This document shows, in pieces, positions 24,073 through 31,883 of a stretch of DNA of 63,951 bases (position 1 is the stretch's first letter; every line of letters starts with the position of its first letter). This DNA comes from an uncultured Micromonospora sp. GTDB taxonomy: Bacteria > Actinomycetota > Actinomycetes > Mycobacteriales > Micromonosporaceae. The stretch covers positions 1 through 63,951 of the forward strand of contig CALGAM010000105.1 in NCBI GenBank assembly GCA_937951935.1, given 5' to 3'. The notes below the pieces were generated by a model. That model ran no database searches. It saw only the letters and a list, made by a program, of their open reading frames with translations, and was not told the DNA's origin. The position numbers and the translations under genes were made by a program.

Positions 24073-26760
24073 GTGACAGCCTCAACGCCGCGCCTGCTCC
24101 TGCTCGACGGCCACTCCCTGGCCTACCGGGCCTTCTTCGCCCTGCCGGTCGAGAACTTCTCCACCACCACGGGGCAGCCGACCAACGCGGTGTACGGCTT
24201 CACCTCCATGTTGATCAACGTGCTGCGGGACGAGCAGCCGACGCACATCGCCGTCGCCTTCGACGTCTCCCGCCGCTCCTTCCGCACCGAGCGCTACGCG
24301 GACTACAAGGCCGGCCGCAGCGAGACCCCGGCCGAGTTCGCCAGCCAGGTCAGCCTGGTCAGGGAGGTCCTCGCGGCCCTGCGGATCCCGGTGGTGGACA
24401 AGGAGGGCTACGAGGCGGACGACGTCATCGCCACCCTCGCCTGCCAGGCCCGTGACCAGGGCATGACGGTGCTGATCTGCACCGGGGACCGGGACGTCTT
24501 CCAGCTCGTCGACGACCGGATCACCGTGCTCTACCCCCGCAAGGGGGTCTCCGACCTGGCCCGGATGGACGCGGCGGCGGTCACCGAGCGGTACGGCGTC
24601 GGCCCCGAGCGCTACCGCGACCTGGCGGCGCTGGTCGGTGAGACCAGCGACAACCTGCCGGGGGTGCCCGGCGTCGGCCCGAAGACCGCGGCGAAGTGGA
24701 TCAACCAGTACGGCGGCGTCGAGGGCGTGGTGGCCCGGGCCGACGAGATCAGGGGTAAGGCCGGGGAGAACCTGCGGGCGCGGCTTTCCGACGTCATCCG
24801 CAACTACGAGCTCAACCGTCTGGTCTCCGACCTGGAGCTGCCGCTGGGACCGGAGGACACCCGCTGGCCCGGCTGGGACCGGGAGGCCGTGCACCGGATC
24901 TTCGACGCCCTGGAGTTCCGCGTCCTGCGGGACCGGCTCTACCAGTACCTGGAGTCGGCGGAGCCGGAGGCCGAGGCCGGGTTCGACCTGGACGGGCGGA
25001 TCCTCGGGGTCGGCGAGGTGGCGGGCTGGCTGGCCGAACACGTCCCGGCGGGCACCCCGGTCGGGGTGGCCGTGGCCGGCACCTTCGGCCGGGGGACGGG
25101 GGCGCTGACCGGGGTGGCGCTGGCCACCGCGACCGGTGCCGCCGGTTGGTTCGATCCCGCCGCGCTGGATCCGGCCGACGAGGCGGCGGTGGCGGCCTGG
25201 CTCGCCGACCCGTCCCGGCCCAAGGTGCTGCACGACAGCAAGCCGGCGCGGCTGGCGTTCGCGGCGCACGGCTGGACGCTGCGCGGGGTCACCCGGGACA
25301 CCGCGCTCGCCGCCTACCTGGCCCGCCCGGACCAGCGTTCGTACGACCTGACCGACCTGGCCCTGCGGTACCTGCACCGGGAGCTGCGGGTCGACACCCC
25401 CGACACCGGGCAGCTCACCTTCGAGGGGATGGGCAACGACGGCGAGGTCGAGCAGAACCTGATGCTGCGAGCCCGCGCCACCCTGGATCTCGTGGACGCG
25501 CTCGCCGGCGAGCTGTCCCGGGACGGCGAGCGGTCGACCCGGCTCCTCGCCGAGGTGGAGCTGCCGCTGGTCGAGGTCCTCGCCGCCATGGAGCGGACCG
25601 GCATCGCCGCCGACACCGACTACCTGTCGGAGTTGGAGGCGCACTTCGCGGGTGAGGTCAAGGCGGTGGCCCAGGCCGCGTACGAGGTGGTCGGCCGGGA
25701 GTTCAACCTCGGCTCCCCGAAGCAGTTGCAGGAGATCCTCTTCACCGAGCTGGGACTGCCCAAGACCAAGAAGATCAAGACCGGTTACACGACCGACGCC
25801 GAGGCCCTGCAGTGGCTGTACGCCCAGAATCCCCACCCGCTGCTGGAGCACCTGCTGCGGCACCGGGACGTGGCCCGGCTCAAGTCGACCGTCGACGGGC
25901 TGCTCAAGTCGGTCTCCGACGACGGCCGGATCCACACCACCTTCCACCAGACGGTGGCGGCGACCGGCCGTCTCTCCTCGACCGACCCCAACCTGCAGAA
26001 CATCCCCATCCGCACCGAGGAGGGCCGGCGGATCCGCCGGGCGTTCGTGGTGGGGCCGGGCTACGAGTGCCTGCTCACCGCCGACTACAGCCAGATCGAG
26101 ATGCGGATCATGGCGCACCTGTCCGGCGACGCGGCACTGATCGAGGCGTTCCACTCGGGTGCCGACTTCCACGCGGCGACCGCGTCCTCGGTCTTCCGGG
26201 TGCCGGTGGCCGAGGTCACCGGTGACCAGCGGCGCAAGATCAAGGCGATGAACTACGGCCTGGCGTACGGCCTGAGCGCGTACGGCCTCGGCCAGCAGCT
26301 CGGTATCCCGGCCGACGAGGCGCGGGAGCTGATGGAGGAGTACTTCAGCCGGTTCGGCGGGGTCCGCGACTACCTCCAGTCGGTGGTGAAGCGGGCGGCG
26401 CTCGACGGCTACACCGAGACCATCCTCGGCCGCCGGCGGTACCTGCCCGACCTGGTCAGTGACAACCGGCAACGGCGTGAGATGGCCGAGCGGATGGCAC
26501 TCAACGCCCCGATCCAGGGCTCGGCGGCGGACATCATCAAGGTGGCGATGCTGCGCATCGACACCGCGCTGCGTGAGGCCGGGCTGCGGTCCCGGATGCT
26601 GCTGCAGGTCCACGACGAGCTCGTCTTCGAGGTCGCCCCGGGCGAGCGCGCGGTGCTGGAGGAGCTGGTCCGCCGGGAGATGGGGGGCGCCTATCCGCTG
26701 TCGGTGCCGCTGGAGGTCTCGGTCGGCGTCGGACCGGACTGGAACAGCGCCGGCCACTGA
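24073..26760 (+). CDS. polA: DNA polymerase I
   Basis: 895 aa. The 5'-3' exonuclease/FEN domain (about 1-300, from LLLLDGHSLAYRAFFALP) is followed by a 3'-5'-exonuclease-like domain (about 310-500) and the family A polymerase domain. The polymerase shows motif A DYSQIEMRI, motif B RRKIKAMNYGLAYG and motif C VHDELVFEV. The middle domain lacks the acidic DXE metal ligands (the strand reads VGVAVAGTF), so proofreading is probably inactive, as in other actinobacterial PolA. It fills excision-repair gaps and removes RNA primers. The GTG at 24073 is chosen because it begins the conserved FEN start and has a leaderless -10 box. Confidence 0.96.
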   Translation: MTASTPRLLLLDGHSLAYRAFFALPVENFSTTTGQPTNAVYGFTSMLINVLRDEQPTHIAVAFDVSRRSFRTERYADYKAGRSETPAEFASQVSLVREVLAALRIPVVDKEGYEADDVIATLACQARDQGMTVLICTGDRDVFQLVDDRITVLYPRKGVSDLARMDAAAVTERYGVGPERYRDLAALVGETSDNLPGVPGVGPKTAAKWINQYGGVEGVVARADEIRGKAGENLRARLSDVIRNYELNRLVSDLELPLGPEDTRWPGWDREAVHRIFDALEFRVLRDRLYQYLESAEPEAEAGFDLDGRILGVGEVAGWLAEHVPAGTPVGVAVAGTFGRGTGALTGVALATATGAAGWFDPAALDPADEAAVAAWLADPSRPKVLHDSKPARLAFAAHGWTLRGVTRDTALAAYLARPDQRSYDLTDLALRYLHRELRVDTPDTGQLTFEGMGNDGEVEQNLMLRARATLDLVDALAGELSRDGERSTRLLAEVELPLVEVLAAMERTGIAADTDYLSELEAHFAGEVKAVAQAAYEVVGREFNLGSPKQLQEILFTELGLPKTKKIKTGYTTDAEALQWLYAQNPHPLLEHLLRHRDVARLKSTVDGLLKSVSDDGRIHTTFHQTVAATGRLSSTDPNLQNIPIRTEEGRRIRRAFVVGPGYECLLTADYSQIEMRIMAHLSGDAALIEAFHSGADFHAATASSVFRVPVAEVTGDQRRKIKAMNYGLAYGLSAYGLGQQLGIPADEARELMEEYFSRFGGVRDYLQSVVKRAALDGYTETILGRRRYLPDLVSDNRQRREMAERMALNAPIQGSAADIIKVAMLRIDTALREAGLRSRMLLQVHDELVFEVAPGERAVLEELVRREMGGAYPLSVPLEVSVGVGPDWNSAGH

Positions 26761-26806
26761 CCCCCGCGTCCGCCGCCGGTCGGGGCGGTCGGCCGTGCGG
26801 CGCCGG

Positions 26807-27232
26807 TCAGGACCGCCGGCCCCGCCGCGTCGACCGGGGGGCGGCCCGGCGCCGCTCCAGCGCCCTGCGGGACGGCCCTCCGGGGGGCGGGAGTGGCCCC
26901 TTCAACGGGTCGTGGCCCCAGTTCATCAGGGAGTACCGCCAGCGGGTGTCCCGGACGTCCCCGGCCGGCCGCTGGGCCATGTGGCGGCGGACGTACCCGA
27001 TGACCTTGCGCATGTGGGCGAGGTCGCGTTCGGTGAACTGGTCGGTCCGCTTGCGCAGCAGGTCGACGATGCGGCGTCCGGACCGGTGGCCGACCGACTC
27101 GCCGCCGTCGCGGTGCCAGCCGACCGCCTTGGAGTCGTCGCTGTCCAGCCACCGCCGCAGCTCGCCGGGACTCATGTTGACCGCGTCCCGGAACTCCCGG
27201 ACCACGTCGCGTCCGTCGTCGCGGCTACTCAT
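26807..27232 (-). CDS. DUF3140 family protein
   Basis: 141 aa, soluble and highly charged. The core (about 10-100) contains FRDAVNMSPGELRRWLDSDDS and GRRIVDLLRKRTDQFTERDLAHMRKVIGYV split over two helical stretches, then RWRYSLMNWGHDPLK, which matches the DUF3140 pattern as I know it. The role is unknown. The Arg/Pro-rich C terminus may bind nucleic acid. Its ATG overlaps the 3' end of the DUF2945 gene by 8 nt, so the two are translated together. Confidence 0.75.
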   Translation of the reverse strand: MSSRDDGRDVVREFRDAVNMSPGELRRWLDSDDSKAVGWHRDGGESVGHRSGRRIVDLLRKRTDQFTERDLAHMRKVIGYVRRHMAQRPAGDVRDTRWRYSLMNWGHDPLKGPLPPPGGPSRRALERRRAAPRSTRRGRRS

Positions 27233-27437
27233 CGTGGAGCGCCTCCGGTCTGTGCACCGCCTCGCGTCCGTCGTCGGTCCGGACCAGGTACTGCGGATTC
27301 TCCCTCGACGCGGCGACCGTCCGTTTGGCGGCGTACGTCCGTTCGGTGATCTCCTCCCGGACCGTGCCGTGCGCGCGGGAACCGTGGCTGCGCCAGCTGA
27401 CCCGGTCGCCCCTGTGCAGCTTCCTCCGCTCCGGCAT
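27225..27437 (-). CDS. DUF2945 / HVA1-TUDOR-type small protein
   Basis: 70 aa. The sequence RGDRVSWRSHGSRAHGTVRE followed by YLVRTDDGREAVHRPEAL near the C terminus is the small SH3/Tudor-like barrel annotated as DUF2945 or hypervirulence-associated protein. Function is unknown. The ATG at 27437 is preferred over upstream in-frame starts because it sits directly before the conserved fold and the family is about 65-75 aa. It is the first gene of a two-gene unit with DUF3140. Confidence 0.75.
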   Translation of the reverse strand: MPERRKLHRGDRVSWRSHGSRAHGTVREEITERTYAAKRTVAASRENPQYLVRTDDGREAVHRPEALHDE

Positions 27438-27603
27438 ACCGGGGCCTACCCGCGGTCCGGCCGGGGGAAACCGGGCGGGCACGGGGTGGTCCCGGCGGTC
27501 GGTGAACGCCACCGGGAACGGGTGCCCCACCTTCGGGTGGTCGGCGGTCCCGGCGAGCGGCTCGTACCTCCGGCGGCCGCCGGGCCGCCATGGGGATGGG
27601 GAC

Positions 27604-28479
27604 CTACGCCGGCCCGTGGCGTGGCTTGTCGCAGACGAAGATGGCGGTGCCGGGGAAGAGCCTGCCGCGCAGCGGGCTCCACTGCCCCCAGATCCGGTCG
27701 TGCCCGTCCGGCCACTCCGGCTCGATCAGGTCGCGCAGCACGAAGCCGGCGCCGACGATCTCCCGTACCCGGTCGCCGAGCGTGCGGTGCTGCTCGACGT
27801 AGGTCGGCACCCCGGTGGGGTCCTGTTCGACGTAGGGGCGGCGGTCGAAGTAGGAGTGGACCGCCTTCAGGCCCCCCTCGCCCGGGTCGTCGAGGAAGAT
27901 CCACCGTATCGGGTGGGTGATCGAGAACACCCACCGGCCGCCGGGGCGGAGCACCCGGTACACCTCGCGCAGCGCCGCCGCCGAGTCGGCCACGAACGGG
28001 ATGGCGCCGAACGCCGTGCAGACGATGTCGAACGTCTCCGCGCCGAACGGCAGTGCCAGGGCGTCGGCCTGGACCAGTGGCACGCGTACCCCGGAGGTCG
28101 TGGCGGCGCGCACGGCGTGCCGCAGCATGCCCGCGGAGAGGTCCAGCCCCACCGGGTGGGCCCCCTGGGTGGCCAGCCAGCGGGCGGCGGCGGCCGCCCC
28201 GCAGCCGAGTTCGAGGACGCGCCGGCCCCGCAGGTCGCCGAGGAGCCGGGCGTCGGCCTCACGCAGCCCCTCCGGACACCAGACGAAGTCCACCTCGCCC
28301 AGGAACGCGCCGTGTTCGGCCTGGTAGGCGTCGGCGTCCTGGTCCCACCACCGGCGGCTGGCCCGACGGCTCTCGGCGTCGGTCACCGGGCGACGGAGCA
28401 CCTCGACGGGCGGGTCCTCATCCGTCGAGCTGTCGACCGGGCCGGGGGGCGGTGCAACCGATCGGGGGTCAACGTGCAC
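27604..28479 (-). CDS. Class I SAM-dependent methyltransferase
   Basis: 291 aa. The SAM-binding motif I VLELGCGAAAAARWLA (about 88-103), an acidic motif II in VGLDLSAGML and motif III VYRVLRPGGRWVFS are present. The N-terminal part (SRRASRRWWDQDADAYQAEHG) and the later SITHPIRWIF segment are typical of a widespread actinobacterial small-molecule methyltransferase group. The substrate is unknown. The GTG at 28479 is 6 nt from a TAGCGT -10 box, so the mRNA is probably leaderless. It is divergent from rpsA. Confidence 0.87.
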   Translation of the reverse strand: MHVDPRSVAPPPGPVDSSTDEDPPVEVLRRPVTDAESRRASRRWWDQDADAYQAEHGAFLGEVDFVWCPEGLREADARLLGDLRGRRVLELGCGAAAAARWLATQGAHPVGLDLSAGMLRHAVRAATTSGVRVPLVQADALALPFGAETFDIVCTAFGAIPFVADSAAALREVYRVLRPGGRWVFSITHPIRWIFLDDPGEGGLKAVHSYFDRRPYVEQDPTGVPTYVEQHRTLGDRVREIVGAGFVLRDLIEPEWPDGHDRIWGQWSPLRGRLFPGTAIFVCDKPRHGPA

Positions 28480-28485
28480 CCCGTC

Positions 28486-28491
28486 ACGCTA
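28486..28491 (-). promoter_or_regulatory. Leaderless -10 box of the methyltransferase gene
   Basis: TAGCGT on the minus strand ends 6 nt before the GTG at 28479, and no SD is present. Confidence 0.55.
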
Positions 28492-28834
28492 GCGCCCAAC
28501 CGCCCGGATCGCTCCGGCGGGCGGTGGGGTACCGTCTAGCAGAGGTGATCCGGGCAGCCTCCGGGCGTGCCCCGGCGGCGGCTCTTCCCGAGCAGTGGAC
28601 GACGGATCTCACCACGTGCGGGGAGGGCTTGCATGCTGTGGTAATGCGCACGGTAAGCTGTTCGATGCGCTCGCGGATCGTGTGCCTCGGCAGGGAGCAG
28701 GCTCGCGGTCGGCGGACACCGCGCGACGACCGGACACGGTCGTCCGGGGTGGCCGACGACGGGTCCGCGGGCGCAGACGGGTCACCGCGACACGAACCTG
28801 CTGTGACATCCATCCGACCGGAGCAACCGCCCAC
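28492..28834 (+). other. Intergenic leader region of rpsA
   Basis: No gene is supported in these 343 nt. A loose promoter candidate for rpsA is TTGCAT (28629-28634) with TAAGCT (28654-28659), spacing 19, in a locally AT-richer stretch. The remaining 170 nt before rpsA form a long GC-rich 5' leader. A long leader is compatible with the autoregulation known for S1 in other bacteria, but no specific element is recognised. Confidence 0.35.
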
Positions 28835-30304
28835 ATGACGAGCAGCATCGAGGCCACCTCGAGCGCCACCAAGGTCACCGTCGACGACCTCGGTTCCGAG
28901 GAAGCGTTCCTCGCCGCGATCGACGAGACCATCAAGTACTTCAACGACGGCGACATTGTCGAAGGCACCGTCGTCAAGGTCGATCGGGACGAGGTCCTGC
29001 TCGACATCGGCTACAAGACCGAGGGTGTCATCCCCTCGCGCGAGTTGTCGATCAAGCATGACGTGGACCCCGCCGAGGTGGTGTCGGTCGGTGATCACAT
29101 CGAAGCCCTTGTCCTCCAGAAGGAGGACAAGGAGGGCCGCCTGATCCTCTCGAAGAAGCGGGCCCAGTACGAGCGGGCCTGGGGCACGATCGAGAAGATC
29201 AAGGAGGAGGACGGCGTCGTCCGCGGCTCCGTCATCGAGGTGGTCAAGGGCGGCCTCATCCTCGACATCGGCCTGCGCGGCTTCCTTCCCGCCTCCCTGG
29301 TGGAGATGCGCCGGGTGCGGGACCTCCAGCCGTACGTCGGACGCGAGCTCGAAGCCAAGATCATCGAGCTGGACAAGAACCGCAACAACGTGGTGCTGTC
29401 CCGCCGGGCCTGGCTCGAGCAGACCCAGTCCGAGGTGCGTACCGAGTTCCTTCACAAGCTGCAGAAGGGCCAGGTCCGCAAGGGCGTCGTCTCGTCGATC
29501 GTCAACTTCGGTGCCTTCGTCGACCTCGGCGGCGTGGACGGCCTGGTGCACGTCTCCGAGCTCTCCTGGAAGCACATCGACCACCCGTCCGAGGTGGTCG
29601 AGGTCGGCCAGGAGGTCGAGGTCGAGGTCCTTGACGTCGACCTGGACCGCGAGCGGGTCTCGCTGTCGCTGAAGGCGACCCAGGAGGACCCGTGGCGGCA
29701 GTTCGCGCGGACCCACGCGATCCAGCAGATCGTGCCCGGCAAGGTCACCAAGCTGGTGCCGTTCGGTGCCTTCGTGCGCGTCGACGACGGCATCGAGGGT
29801 CTGGTCCACATCTCCGAGCTCGCCGAGCGGCACGTGGAGATCCCGGAGCAGGTCGTCCAGGTCGGCTCCGAGGTCATGGTCAAGGTCATCGACATCGACC
29901 TGGAGCGCCGGCGGATCTCGCTGTCGCTCAAGCAGGCCAACGAGGGCTTCATCGAGGGCGAGGAGAACTTCGACCCCACCCTCTACGGCATGACCGCGAA
30001 CTACGACGCCGAGGGCAACTACATCTACCCCGAAGGCTTCGACCCGGAGACCGGGGAGTGGCTGGAGGGCTACGAGGAGCAGCGGGAGGCCTGGGAGCGG
30101 CAGTACGCCGAGGCGCGGCAGCGCTGGGAGGCGCACACCAGGCAGGTGCAGCAGTCGCGCGCCCTCGAGGCCGAGGCGGCGGCGAACGCAGCGGGCGGTG
30201 CGTCGGCCGGCACCGGGGCTCGCCAGGCCGAGCAGCCGTCCGGCACCCTGGCCACCGACGAGGCCCTCGCCGCGCTGCGCGAGAAGCTCGCCGGCGGCAA
30301 GTAG
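28835..30304 (+). CDS. rpsA: 30S ribosomal protein S1
   Basis: 489 aa. Four S1 OB-fold repeats are visible, at about residues 38-106, 124-190, 208-278 and 295-364. Each has the GxVxxI/V and GxxxxGF/GLV pattern, for example VNFGAFVDLGGVDGLVHVSE and VPFGAFVRVDDGIEGLVHIS. The C-terminal 120 residues are acidic then Ala/Glu-rich, as in actinobacterial S1, which has four rather than six repeats. It binds mRNA on the 30S subunit. The ATG at 28835 lies 11 nt after GGAG, and residues before it do not fit the family. Confidence 0.97.
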   Translation: MTSSIEATSSATKVTVDDLGSEEAFLAAIDETIKYFNDGDIVEGTVVKVDRDEVLLDIGYKTEGVIPSRELSIKHDVDPAEVVSVGDHIEALVLQKEDKEGRLILSKKRAQYERAWGTIEKIKEEDGVVRGSVIEVVKGGLILDIGLRGFLPASLVEMRRVRDLQPYVGRELEAKIIELDKNRNNVVLSRRAWLEQTQSEVRTEFLHKLQKGQVRKGVVSSIVNFGAFVDLGGVDGLVHVSELSWKHIDHPSEVVEVGQEVEVEVLDVDLDRERVSLSLKATQEDPWRQFARTHAIQQIVPGKVTKLVPFGAFVRVDDGIEGLVHISELAERHVEIPEQVVQVGSEVMVKVIDIDLERRRISLSLKQANEGFIEGEENFDPTLYGMTANYDAEGNYIYPEGFDPETGEWLEGYEEQREAWERQYAEARQRWEAHTRQVQQSRALEAEAAANAAGGASAGTGARQAEQPSGTLATDEALAALREKLAGGK

Positions 30305-30353
30305 ACCCGACACCGCCCGGCGGCCCACAACCCGGGCAGTACGCCACAGGACC

Positions 30354-30404
30354 AGGCCCGTCTTCCGGCACCCATCTCCCACCGGGTGCCCGGGAGGCGG
30401 GCCT
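30354..30404 (+). terminator. Long hairpin after rpsA
   Basis: 30354-30373 pairs with 30384-30404 over about 20 positions with two G.T wobbles and one bulge, around a 10-nt loop, 50 nt after the rpsA stop and 25 nt before coaE. Confidence 0.65.
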
Positions 30405-30428
30405 GACGCCGTCTGGTTGACTAGGGCC

Positions 30429-31610
30429 GTGCTGATGATCGGACTGACCGGCGGCATCGGATCCGGCAAGAGCGTGGTCGCGGCCCGGCTGGCCCACCAC
30501 GGCGCGGTGGTGATCGACGCCGACCGGCTCGCCCGGGAGGTGGTCGAGCCGGGCACCGACGGCCTCCGCGAGGTCGTCGCCACCTTCGGCGCCCGGGTGT
30601 GCCGGCCCGACGGCAGCCTGGACCGGACGGCGCTGGGTGACATCGTCTTCGGCGACGCCACGGCCCGGAGCCGCCTGGAGCAGATCATCCACCCCCGGGT
30701 CCGGGCTCGGCGTGGGCAGCTCGTCGCGGCGGCGGCCCCGGACGCGATCGTCGTCGACGACGTACCACTGCTGGTCGAGGTGGGGACGGCACCGACGTAC
30801 CACCTGGTGGTGGTGGTCCGGGCCACGGAACAGACCAGGGTCGAACGGCTCGTCCGGAACCGGGGTATGACGGAGGCCCAGGCCAGGCAGCGGATCCGGG
30901 CCCAGGTCGACGACGCGCGGCGGGCGGCGATCGCCGACGTCCTGCTGGACAACGACGGCGACCTCACGTCGCTGTACGCCGCCGTCGACACGCTGTGGCG
31001 GGAGCGGCTGCGGCCGTACGAACTCAACGTGCGCCAGCGCCGGGCCGTCCGGCCCGCCGACGTCCGGCTCGTGGAGTCCGACCCTGACTGGCCGGCCCGG
31101 TACGCCCGGCTGGCCGCCCGGATCCGACACGTGCTCGGCCCGGAGGAGTTCCGCGTGGACCACGTCGGGTCGACCGCGGTGCCGGGCCTACCGGCCCGGG
31201 ACGTCATCGACGTGCTGGTGGGGGTCCGGTCGATGACGGAGGCGGACACGCTCGCCGACCGGCTCGCCGACGCCGGCTTCCCCCGCTGTCCGGGACCGGC
31301 CGGGGACGACCCGCACGGTGCGGGCGGGGGCGACCGTGGGGAGGGCCGGCTGCACGGCAGCGCGGACCCGGGCCGGTTGGCGCACCTGCACGTCCGCGTC
31401 ACCGGGTCGCCGGGCTGGCGGTTCGCCCTGCTGGTGCGGGACCACCTGCGGGCCGATCCCGGGCGGCGGGCCGAGTACCAGCGCCTGAAGCGGACGCTGG
31501 CCGCGGCCGGCGCGGACCCCGGGGCGTACGCCGCCGGCAAGGAGTCGTGGTTCGACCAGGAGCGCGAGCGGGCCGAGGCGTGGGCGGCGGCCACCGGCTG
31601 GCGCCCGTGA
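30429..31610 (+). CDS. coaE: Dephospho-CoA kinase fused to a GrpB/UPF0157 domain
   Basis: 393 aa. Residues 1-205 are dephospho-CoA kinase, the last step of coenzyme A synthesis, with P-loop GLTGGIGSGKS (about 5-15) and VIDADRLAREVVEPG. Residues about 215-393 form a UPF0157/GrpB domain (nucleotidyltransferase-like fold, HVGSTAVPGLPARDVIDVLV). This two-domain form is also known in mycobacterial CoaE. The GrpB insert near residues 290-325 is Gly/Asp-rich and probably disordered. The GTG at 30429 is used; an ATG at 30435 is equally possible. It is downstream of rpsA, as in other actinobacteria. Confidence 0.94.
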   Translation: MLMIGLTGGIGSGKSVVAARLAHHGAVVIDADRLAREVVEPGTDGLREVVATFGARVCRPDGSLDRTALGDIVFGDATARSRLEQIIHPRVRARRGQLVAAAAPDAIVVDDVPLLVEVGTAPTYHLVVVVRATEQTRVERLVRNRGMTEAQARQRIRAQVDDARRAAIADVLLDNDGDLTSLYAAVDTLWRERLRPYELNVRQRRAVRPADVRLVESDPDWPARYARLAARIRHVLGPEEFRVDHVGSTAVPGLPARDVIDVLVGVRSMTEADTLADRLADAGFPRCPGPAGDDPHGAGGGDRGEGRLHGSADPGRLAHLHVRVTGSPGWRFALLVRDHLRADPGRRAEYQRLKRTLAAAGADPGAYAAGKESWFDQERERAEAWAAATGWRP

Positions 31611-31650
31611 GAACGGGGGCGGTCAGGAGGCGGGGGGGGGAGAAGGTCAG

Positions 31651-31771
31651 GGCCGCTCGCGGCGGCCGGTGGGTGCGCTCGCCGGCTCGCGCCAGGGCTG
31701 CAACCGCGATCCCGGGTGCGGCGGCCGGTGTGGCAGCCACCTGCGGACCCGGTCGGCCGCCGCGAGCGGCC
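31651..31771. repeat. 17-bp perfect inverted repeat enclosing 87 nt
   Basis: GGCCGCTCGCGGCGGCC (31651-31667) and its exact complement (31755-31771) bracket 87 nt in the coaE-uvrB gap. The enclosed segment has shorter GC-rich pairings. It could be the stem of a structured RNA or a complex terminator for coaE. No coding capacity is credible here. Confidence 0.5.
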
Positions 31772-31871
31772 TACTCTAGCACCGTAGCGCGGCGGTCGAG
31801 CACACACAATGACCATATCGAAGCCGGTCGTGTACCCAGGGTCGCCCCGGCGGACTGTCGGACCGGCGGCG

Positions 31872-31877
31872 TACGGT
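31872..31877 (+). promoter_or_regulatory. Leaderless -10 box of uvrB
   Basis: TACGGT ends 6 nt before the uvrB ATG at 31884 and no SD precedes that ATG. No LexA-type box (TCGAAC-N4-GTTCGA) is seen within 150 nt upstream. Confidence 0.5.
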
Positions 31878-31883
31878 TGGGGC

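Noticed and set aside
31740..31883. Possible LexA/SOS box upstream of uvrB (ATATCGAAGCC region)
   Set aside because: Only one half-site resembles TCGAAC and there is no matching second half at the right spacing. No SOS box was seen before uvrA or uvrC either.
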